Below, one piece after another: positions 43,166-49,254 of a stretch of DNA of 64,000 bases (positions within the stretch are counted from its first letter, which is position 1; every line of letters starts with the position of its first letter). A model generated the notes under the pieces. It did no database searches and was not told where the DNA came from. It saw only the letters and a list, made by a program, of their open reading frames with translations. Source of the DNA: MGIIb-O5 sp036154155 (GTDB lineage Archaea > Thermoplasmatota > Poseidoniia > Poseidoniales > Thalassarchaeaceae); contig JAYZLP010000012.1 of the NCBI GenBank assembly GCA_036154155.1, positions 1-64,000 of the forward strand, written 5' to 3'. The position numbers and the translations under genes are program-made.

Positions 43166-44446
43166 TCACATGAAGATCAAGGCAGGATGCTCGAGCATCC
43201 TCTTTAGGTGCTGAATCAGCCTCGCGCCATCAGCCCCATCAACCACCCTGTGGTCGAACGAGCTTGACAAATTCATTATTCTCCGGACAACTATCTGCCC
43301 ACCTCTGGCCACCGGCATATCCCTTGCTTTGTGGACTCCTAGTATCGACATCTCGGGGTGGTTGATTATTGGAGTGGCACCAAGGCCACCCTCCCTTCCA
43401 AGACTCGTAATGGTGAATGTCGAACCCGTCAGGTCATCCAGACTTGCCGTGCCGTCTCTAGCTGCCCCTGAAACTCTGATTAGCTCACTGGCTGCATTCC
43501 ATATGTCTAGGGACTCAACATGCTTAACGACAGGTACGTACAGTCCGCGATCGGTCTGAGTAGCAATTCCAAGATTGACCGCTGAATGCCTGTGCACAAC
43601 TCCTGACTCGTCGTAGAAGTGGCCATTGCATTCCGGGTGTTCGGGCATAATCTTGGATAGTGCCAGCATGATGAATGGCAGATATGTCAGCTTCGGCTGT
43701 TCCGGGGTCCTGCTCGAATTCAGCATCTGACGTAACTCTTCAAGCTCAGTAACATCCACCTCCTCGAAATACGAGAAATGGGGAATGGAGAAGGCACTCT
43801 TAACCATCTGCTCTGAAATCTTCCTCCTAAGTCCCACGACCTTGACCTCGGTTACATCCGTTCTCTTAGTTGAATAGGCAGCTGGGGCAGCTCCCATCAC
43901 CGCTCCTCCGCCAGCTAGGAATGCATCAATGTCAGCATGGCGAATCCTTCCAGCTGGGCCGCTACCATTGAGGCTAGACAACTCCACTCCCGACTCCCGG
44001 GCCCTCCTACGCACCGCAGGACTAGCCAAAATAGCCCCGCCCTTCTTCTTGGTAGCAGCAGGGGCCTTGATCTCTGGAGCTGGAGGGGATATCACCGGGG
44101 GTGCCGGCTCAGGGGCCCTTTCCACGGGCTCTGGTTCCGCAACGGGGACCTCCACTGGCTCCTCAGCCACCTCCTCCTCGACCTCCTCTGGCTTAACCTG
44201 GTTTCCCTCAGAATCGAATTCAACCAAGGTAGTTCCAACTGCTATCATATCCCCTACTTCACCACTCAGCGAGGAAACTATGCCATCAGTGGGGGACGGT
44301 ATGGTCACTGTCGCTTTGTCCGTCATTACATCCACAAGAGGATCGTCCTCGGATACCTTGTCGCCCACGGAAACATGCCATGTTACAACTTCTCCCTCAA
44401 CTACTCCCTCTCCAATATCTGGGAGCTTGAAATCGTAGTTTCCCAT
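43166..44446 (-). CDS. 2-oxoacid dehydrogenase E2, lipoyl acyltransferase
   Basis: Core of the branched-chain-type 2-oxoacid dehydrogenase. Order: one lipoyl domain (residues 1-80, lipoyl Lys44 in DVMTDKATV), a Pro/Glu-rich linker, a peripheral-subunit-binding domain (SPAVRRRARESGVELSSLNGSGPAGRI), an Ala-rich linker and the catalytic domain ending with HRVVDGADGA. Length 426 aa is normal. ATG 44446 is chosen because AGGAGG (44454-44459) stands seven bases upstream; ATG 44452 is too close to that site. It overlaps the E1-beta stop region. Confidence 0.95.
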   Translation of the reverse strand: MGNYDFKLPDIGEGVVEGEVVTWHVSVGDKVSEDDPLVDVMTDKATVTIPSPTDGIVSSLSGEVGDMIAVGTTLVEFDSEGNQVKPEEVEEEVAEEPVEVPVAEPEPVERAPEPAPPVISPPAPEIKAPAATKKKGGAILASPAVRRRARESGVELSSLNGSGPAGRIRHADIDAFLAGGGAVMGAAPAAYSTKRTDVTEVKVVGLRRKISEQMVKSAFSIPHFSYFEEVDVTELEELRQMLNSSRTPEQPKLTYLPFIMLALSKIMPEHPECNGHFYDESGVVHRHSAVNLGIATQTDRGLYVPVVKHVESLDIWNAASELIRVSGAARDGTASLDDLTGSTFTITSLGREGGLGATPIINHPEMSILGVHKARDMPVARGGQIVVRRIMNLSSSFDHRVVDGADGARLIQHLKRMLEHPALIFM

Positions 44447-44448
44447 GC

Positions 44449-45459
44449 TCATTCCTCCTGCGTCCTCGCGATCGCCGCGGCTATCCTGTCCGGTCCGGGC
44501 ATGTAATCCCATTCAGTAGTATGGGGAAAAGGTGTGTCCCAACCCGTCACTCTTTCAATTGGCGACTCAAGGCTCCAGAAACATCTTTCTTGTATGGAAG
44601 CTGCCATTTCTGCCCCAAAACCGCTGGTTTTTGGAGCCTCGTGTACAATTACACAACGCCCAGTCTTCGTTATTGACTTCTCAATCGCTTCCCTGTCCCA
44701 AGGAACTAGGGTTTGAAGGTCTATTAGATCGCAGGAAATGCCACTATCTTTGATCGCCTGCTCGCAAACATGCACCATGGCGCCCCACGCAATGACTGTG
44801 CAATCCTCGCCCTCAATCGCCAGACGCGCTTCCCCAAGTGGGACTGAATAGTGAGACTCAGGAACCTCGGCCTCCGGATGACCACTCCAGGTCGGAACAT
44901 TGTGGGGATCCCCATAGAACGGCCCTCTGTAGCATCTCTTTGGCTCAAAGAAAATTACAGGGTCGTTGTCTTCAATTGCACTGATTAGGAGCCCCTTCGC
45001 GTTGTATGGTGTCGAGCAATAGACTACTTTGAGGCCCGGGGTGTGAGTGAATTGCGCTTCCGGGGACTGTGAGTGGTGATGTCCGCCCCTAATTCCCCCT
45101 CCTGCTGGTGTCCTAATGGTGACTGGGCACCAGAACTCTCCCCCCGACCTGTGCCTGATCTTTGCCATCTCGTTTACAATCTGATCATAGGCAGGGAAGA
45201 TGTAGTCTGCAAACTGAATTTCCACAACTGGTCGCAGTCCATTGATGCCCATCCCAAAGGCAGTAGCCGCAATCCCCCCCTCTGAGAGGGGAGAGTCGAA
45301 AACACGGTGCTTGCCGAACTTCTCCTGAAGGCCATCAGAAGTTCTGAATACCCCTCCGAAGTACCCTACGTCTTCCCCGAAAATGATTACATCATCATCA
45401 TTTGAAAGCATGGTGTCTAGGGCGCTGTTCACCGACTCAACCATATTCATGTTAGGCAT
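44449..45459 (-). CDS. 2-oxoacid dehydrogenase E1 beta subunit
   Basis: Beta subunit of the thiamine-dependent E1. Recognised by FGEDVGYFGGVFRTSDGLQ, SPLSEGGIAATAFGMG, the EIQFADYIFPAYDQI block, PVTIRTPAGGGIRGGHHHSQSPE and the C-terminal transketolase domain. Length 336 aa is normal. Its ATG overlaps the E1-alpha stop by one base (TAATG). Sequence features fit 2-oxoisovalerate rather than pyruvate dehydrogenase, but the border between the two is soft. Confidence 0.95.
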   Translation of the reverse strand: MPNMNMVESVNSALDTMLSNDDDVIIFGEDVGYFGGVFRTSDGLQEKFGKHRVFDSPLSEGGIAATAFGMGINGLRPVVEIQFADYIFPAYDQIVNEMAKIRHRSGGEFWCPVTIRTPAGGGIRGGHHHSQSPEAQFTHTPGLKVVYCSTPYNAKGLLISAIEDNDPVIFFEPKRCYRGPFYGDPHNVPTWSGHPEAEVPESHYSVPLGEARLAIEGEDCTVIAWGAMVHVCEQAIKDSGISCDLIDLQTLVPWDREAIEKSITKTGRCVIVHEAPKTSGFGAEMAASIQERCFWSLESPIERVTGWDTPFPHTTEWDYMPGPDRIAAAIARTQEE

Positions 45460-46700
45460 TATTCGTCCCTCCACTTCTTCATCTCGTCCCATTGCTCTAC
45501 TAGGTGCCATGGGGGACTCTCGTAGACTTCAGTGAAGATGGCGTCCGATGAGGGGTAAGGGCCATTTGCAAGATCGCCGAATTTTACTGCCTCTTTGTAA
45601 GCACTCATGACCTCCGAGTCTAGCCTCTCAGATAATTCCGCGTGATCTTCCTCAGACCATTCCTCGATACTAATTAGGTGGTCTTTCAACCTCTCAATTG
45701 GGTCTCCTCCCGGCCAATGCTCGTTTTCGTCCTGGGGCCTGTATCTGGATGGGTCGTCACTGCTGCTATGGGCCCCTGCTCGGTAGGTTAGAACCTCTAT
45801 GTGTGTAGCGCCCAGTCCCCTGGATGCCCTCTCTCTAGCCCACCTAGTTACTGAAAATAGTGCTAGGAAGTCATTCCCGTCAACCCTGATGCTTGGTATT
45901 CCGTAAGGTATGCCCCGGATGGCGAAATTTTGCAAACCGCTAGCGAAGTTACTGTGGGTCGAGATTGCCCATTGATTGTTTACAATGTTTAGAATTACGG
46001 GAGCTTTGAATATGCCAGCAAAATTCAGTGCGTAATGATAGTCGCCCTCTGCACTGGCCCCGTCCCCAATCCATGTAATTGTGACCTCATCAAGCTCCTT
46101 GTACCTAGAGGCCAGAGCAACACCTACTGCCTGGCTGAACTGAGTCCCGACGGGGCTTGAGACGGAGATGAACCTCCCTTCCTTGTAGGTGTAGTGGACC
46201 GGCATTTGCCGCCCCTTCACGTTATCCTTCTCGTTACCAATGCAATGGCAAATCATGCTTACCATGTCACGCCCCCTGACGAACTGAGCGCCGGGTTGCC
46301 GGTACGTAGGGAACAACCAATCCTGATTCTCCAGGGCCATTGTTTGTGCAATTGCCACTGCCTCCTCGCCAAAAGACCTCATGTAGAATGAAAGCTTGCC
46401 AGTACGCTGCATTTTCATCATCCTGTCGTCGAAAATACGTAGTCTCAGCATATGCTCAAGGCCCATTCTCAACTCTTCGGCAGAAAGCTCCGGATTCCAC
46501 TTTCCTGAGGCACTGTTGTCGTCCCCCAGAACTCTGACTAGCCCCGTCGCATGACCCGAAGAATCCTCAGCCGAGCAATCGATCTCTAGCATCTCGAGAT
46601 CTTCCGGCTTCCAAGGCCAGTCTGCAAACTCCGCATCTTCTCCTGGCCTATGCGGCGCATCCGGGATATGTAGGGGGATGTCAGAATTGTCTTCGCCCAT
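45459..46700 (-). CDS. 2-oxoacid dehydrogenase E1 alpha subunit, branched-chain type
   Basis: Thiamine diphosphate-binding E1 subunit. The TPP motif runs from GDGASAEGDYHYALNFAG to NNQWAIST. The HSSSDDPSRYR phosphorylation-loop sequence and the PGAQFVRGRDM and QMPVHY stretches are characteristic of branched-chain 2-oxoacid dehydrogenase. About 75 acidic residues precede the catalytic domain, longer than in most bacterial forms. With E1-beta, E2 and E3 downstream it makes a complete complex that oxidises Val, Leu and Ile oxoacids to acyl-CoA. Confidence 0.95.
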   Translation of the reverse strand: MGEDNSDIPLHIPDAPHRPGEDAEFADWPWKPEDLEMLEIDCSAEDSSGHATGLVRVLGDDNSASGKWNPELSAEELRMGLEHMLRLRIFDDRMMKMQRTGKLSFYMRSFGEEAVAIAQTMALENQDWLFPTYRQPGAQFVRGRDMVSMICHCIGNEKDNVKGRQMPVHYTYKEGRFISVSSPVGTQFSQAVGVALASRYKELDEVTITWIGDGASAEGDYHYALNFAGIFKAPVILNIVNNQWAISTHSNFASGLQNFAIRGIPYGIPSIRVDGNDFLALFSVTRWARERASRGLGATHIEVLTYRAGAHSSSDDPSRYRPQDENEHWPGGDPIERLKDHLISIEEWSEEDHAELSERLDSEVMSAYKEAVKFGDLANGPYPSSDAIFTEVYESPPWHLVEQWDEMKKWRDE

Positions 46701-46722
46701 GCTTCAATCACTCTCTCCTTGC

Positions 46723-47781
46723 TCATATTGTTTGGGTTTGGCCAATCTGATTTGTCTTCAGGTAGCTTACGGCTGAACCAGTCGACTCCCTTGTTACTAC
46801 GGGTTCCCCACCTTTCGCCTCTTCCCAAAGCAGCCCCGCCCTGTAACTGGACCTAACTAGAGGTCCACTGGCAACAGCACTGAATCCCATTTCCCTAGCT
46901 TCCTTGTCCCATTTCGCGAATGTTGAGGGTTCGGGAAACCTGTCCACCTGGAGGTGTCTGTCGCCAGGCTGAAGGTACTGGCCTAGGGTAATCATGTCCA
47001 CTCCTGCAGAACGAAGCCTCATCATCGCTTCGGAAATCTCCTCGTCCGTTTCACCTAGGCCCACCATAATGCTGCTCTTTGTCAGGATGTCCGGCCTAAT
47101 TCTCTTAGCCTCCATGAGGATGGAAATGGACTGTTCGAATGAAGCCCTGGGGTCTCTGACAACTGAGTCTAGCCTAGGCACACACTCAACGTTGTGCGCA
47201 AACACCTTCAGGGGCAGACCATCTAGTAGCATAGCAAGCGATTCTAAGTCCCCATCTAGGTCGGAAGAAAGCAATTCCAGCCCGACATCAGGAGACTTCT
47301 CATTAATGGCTTTGATACATTCAGCGTAATGATTCGCACCACCATCTGGCAGGTCATCCCTGTTCACAACAGTAATCACCGCGTGGCTCAAGCCCATTCT
47401 ACTGACTGCATCCGCCAGAGAATCTGGCTCTGAAGGATCAAGTGGAGGGGGATTCTTAGCCGTGTCAATGGCACAGAACCTGCAACCACGAGTACAAATA
47501 TCTCCAGCAATCATGAATGTCGCGGTGCCCCTGCCCCAACAGTCGTGAACATTAGGGCACCTAGCCTCTTCACAAACTGTATTCAGACCATTCTCAACTA
47601 CCTGACTCTTTGTCTCATTGTACCTTACTTGGGAGGTGCCAACCGGGAGTGAAGTTTTGAACCACTTAGGCAGCCTCTTTCTCTCCCTAGATCTCCTGGA
47701 TTCTCTTTCTTCGGAGGGCACCGAGCCACATCCCATAGCACTATCCGCGGCATCCCTGACGAGTGGCAGGCGAGTGGCCAT
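46723..47781 (-). CDS. lipA: Lipoyl synthase
   Basis: Radical-SAM enzyme that inserts two sulfurs into protein-bound octanoyl groups. Both cluster motifs are intact: the auxiliary cluster in CEEARCPNVHDCW and the radical-SAM cluster in CTRGCRFC, followed by VITVVNRDDLPDGGANHYA. An N-terminal basic stretch of about 55 residues precedes the conserved core, giving 352 aa. ATG 47781 has GGTTAATTT centred about 27 nt upstream on this strand. It is the first gene of the lipoate/BCKDH run, 22 bases before E1-alpha. Confidence 0.96.
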   Translation of the reverse strand: MATRLPLVRDAADSAMGCGSVPSEERESRRSRERKRLPKWFKTSLPVGTSQVRYNETKSQVVENGLNTVCEEARCPNVHDCWGRGTATFMIAGDICTRGCRFCAIDTAKNPPPLDPSEPDSLADAVSRMGLSHAVITVVNRDDLPDGGANHYAECIKAINEKSPDVGLELLSSDLDGDLESLAMLLDGLPLKVFAHNVECVPRLDSVVRDPRASFEQSISILMEAKRIRPDILTKSSIMVGLGETDEEISEAMMRLRSAGVDMITLGQYLQPGDRHLQVDRFPEPSTFAKWDKEAREMGFSAVASGPLVRSSYRAGLLWEEAKGGEPVVTRESTGSAVSYLKTNQIGQTQTI

Positions 47782-47804
47782 CAGTTCCTTCGGATGGAGG
47801 TACG

Positions 47805-47811
47805 AAATTAA
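47805..47811 (-). promoter_or_regulatory. TATA box of lipA operon
   Basis: On the minus strand this reads TTAATTT and is centred about 27 nt before the lipA ATG, consistent with a leaderless transcript for the whole lipoate/BCKDH operon. Confidence 0.5.
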
Positions 47812-47853
47812 CCATTCTCATGAGGGCCTCCTTGAGCCCGCCAAGAACAACCC

Positions 47854-47859
47854 GTAATA
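47854..47859 (+). promoter_or_regulatory. TATA box of the folM-like SDR gene
   Basis: GTAATA centred about 26.5 nt before the ATG at 47883, which sets that codon as the likely start of a leaderless transcript. Confidence 0.45.
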
Positions 47860-47882
47860 GGGGTGTGTTTCCTCGGGGCATC

Positions 47883-48644
47883 ATGTCTGGTGGCACCGTA
47901 GTTGTGACGGGCGGAGCAGCAAGGATAGGGAAGCATATCTCCTTGGCGCTGGCTAAGAGCGGTTTCTCAGTAGCAGTCCACTATTTTTCTTCCGAAAATG
48001 AAGCTAAGGAACTAGTATCGGAGATACAATCATCAGGTGGAAATGCCACTCACATACAGAGCGATTTGTCAAACCCCAAGTCAGCATCTGAGATAATTTC
48101 CATTGCCGAGAATTCATTGGGCCCAGTCACCGGTCTAATCAACAATGCATCCATGTTTTCCCATGACGATATTACTACCATTTCGGAAGATTCATGGGCA
48201 GGTCACATGGAAGTCAATGCCCTCTCGCCAATATTGCTTATCGGGGAATTAGTTAGAAGATTGCCCGATGGAAATGGCGGCTCCATCGTTAACATACTCG
48301 ATCAGAAGGTCGCCCAGCCCAATCCAGATCATCTTTCGTATACTGCGTCAAGATTTGCGATGCTGGGAGTAACTGAGGCTTTAGCTAGGGGGTTGGCACC
48401 GAGAGTACGAGTCAACGCAGTGGCACCGGGTCACACGTTGCCTAGTTCTGAGCAGACCCAGGCGGGTTTCTCTAGGGCACAATCCGAGTCCCCGCTTGGA
48501 TTTGGCCCCAGTCCGGATGACATAGCAGATGCCGTTGTATTCCTGATGAGCTCAAGGTCCATCACCGGCCAGACTATTTTCGTAGACTCGGGAGAGAGGT
48601 TTCTATCCCGAAAGAGAGACGTATTTTTCGAAACGGAGGGATAG
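47883..48644 (+). CDS. FolM/pteridine-reductase-like SDR
   Basis: Short-chain dehydrogenase. The NADPH motif TGGAARIG matches the TGxxxRxG form of pteridine reductases (PTR1, FolM) rather than the usual TGxxxGxG; NNASMF follows. The catalytic Tyr is Tyr153 in YTASRFAM, but position +4 is Arg157 instead of the nearly invariant Lys. Being followed after one base by folB suggests reduction of a dihydropterin. Length 253 aa is normal. ATG 47883 is used; upstream starts would overlap the lipA promoter. Activity with the Lys-to-Arg change is uncertain. Confidence 0.88.
   Translation: MSGGTVVVTGGAARIGKHISLALAKSGFSVAVHYFSSENEAKELVSEIQSSGGNATHIQSDLSNPKSASEIISIAENSLGPVTGLINNASMFSHDDITTISEDSWAGHMEVNALSPILLIGELVRRLPDGNGGSIVNILDQKVAQPNPDHLSYTASRFAMLGVTEALARGLAPRVRVNAVAPGHTLPSSEQTQAGFSRAQSESPLGFGPSPDDIADAVVFLMSSRSITGQTIFVDSGERFLSRKRDVFFETEG
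48635..48640 (+). promoter_or_regulatory. Shine-Dalgarno deciding the folB TTG start
   Basis: GGAGGG inside the last codons of the SDR gene, five bases before TTG 48646; it makes that TTG the likely folB start and couples the two genes. Confidence 0.6.
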
Positions 48645-48645
48645 G

Positions 48646-49050
48646 TTGAATTCACACACCGAGGCTCTCAGGGAGTTAGTAAGATCAGGGTCCAAAGAGT
48701 TCACCACTCTGTTTCTGGAGAACTCCGTCAGAGAGGTCGATATCGGGGTTCACGAGCATGAGATTGGAAACCCTCAGAAGATAAGTTTCGATCTGTACGT
48801 AGTCATGGATGGCGCCTCCAAGCCGAAGGAAGACCAGATTGACATGGTTCTCGATTATGAGTTTCTTTCTTCTTCAATCGATAGAGTCGTTTCCAGAAGG
48901 AGGAGCGCCCTCATGGAGACGCTTGCATCCGAGCTGTTGAATGAGATAATGTCACCAGGAGAAATCGTCGCTGCCACAGTATCGCTGAAGAAGCTAGAAG
49001 TTGTCGGAATTGACGGCGAGTTAGGTTGCTCGATGACACGCATCAGGTGA
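48646..49050 (+). CDS. folB: Dihydroneopterin aldolase
   Basis: Bacterial-type FolB, which cleaves dihydroneopterin to the hydroxymethyl precursor used for folate. The family core is present: IGVHEHEIGNPQKISFDLYVV, then DMVLDYEFLSSSIDRVV and METLASELLNEI, and a C-terminal KLEVVGIDG strand. An N-terminal extension of about 25 residues precedes it; total 134 aa. It starts with TTG behind GGAGGG and follows the SDR by one base, forming a two-gene pterin operon. It stops one base before the 3' end of the convergent tRNA-Leu. Confidence 0.92.
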   Translation: MNSHTEALRELVRSGSKEFTTLFLENSVREVDIGVHEHEIGNPQKISFDLYVVMDGASKPKEDQIDMVLDYEFLSSSIDRVVSRRRSALMETLASELLNEIMSPGEIVAATVSLKKLEVVGIDGELGCSMTRIR

Positions 49051-49051
49051 T

Positions 49052-49140
49052 TGGTGCAGAGGGCAGGATTCGAACCTGCGAAGCACTTTGCACCGGAGCT
49101 TAAGTCCGGCCCCTTTGACCAACTCGGGTACCTCTGCACC
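49052..49140 (-). tRNA. tRNA-Leu (anticodon UAA)
   Basis: The minus strand folds as a class II tRNA. The acceptor is GGTGCAG pairing with CTGCACC, the discriminator is A (49052), and the anticodon stem CCGGA/TCCGG encloses the 7-base loop CTTAAGC with anticodon TAA at 49102-49100. A long variable arm with a GCA...TGC stem and the T-arm GCAGG-TTCGAAT-CCTGC follow. The long variable arm, UAA anticodon and A discriminator all indicate leucine. No intron and no encoded CCA are seen. Confidence 0.96.
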
Positions 49141-49203
49141 CCCCGAGCACGGGTTCTACTCCTTGAATCGAGCGCTTTGGCAACCCTCAGAACCGACATA
49201 TCA

Positions 49204-49220
49204 CGTGCCCTTAGGGCACG
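49204..49220. promoter_or_regulatory. 17-bp palindrome upstream of the 977-aa surface protein
   Basis: CGTGCCC and GGGCACG arms flank a 3-base TTA spacer. It ends four bases before the TATA box of the next gene, in the BRE-adjacent zone, where a regulator would block or help TFB binding. It lies between the divergent tRNA-Leu and the surface-protein gene. Function inferred. Confidence 0.45.
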
Positions 49221-49224
49221 AACG

Positions 49225-49230
49225 CTTTAA
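49225..49230 (+). promoter_or_regulatory. TATA box of the 977-aa surface protein gene
   Basis: CTTTAA centred 27.5 nt before GTG 49255. It supports a leaderless transcript that begins with a GTG start codon. Confidence 0.5.
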
Positions 49231-49254
49231 CGCCACTCCTGTGGGCGACAAGAC

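Noticed and set aside
43929..44506. Plus-strand frames opposite the E2 gene
   Set aside because: They mirror the Pro/Glu/Ala linker of E2; low complexity and no independent promoter.
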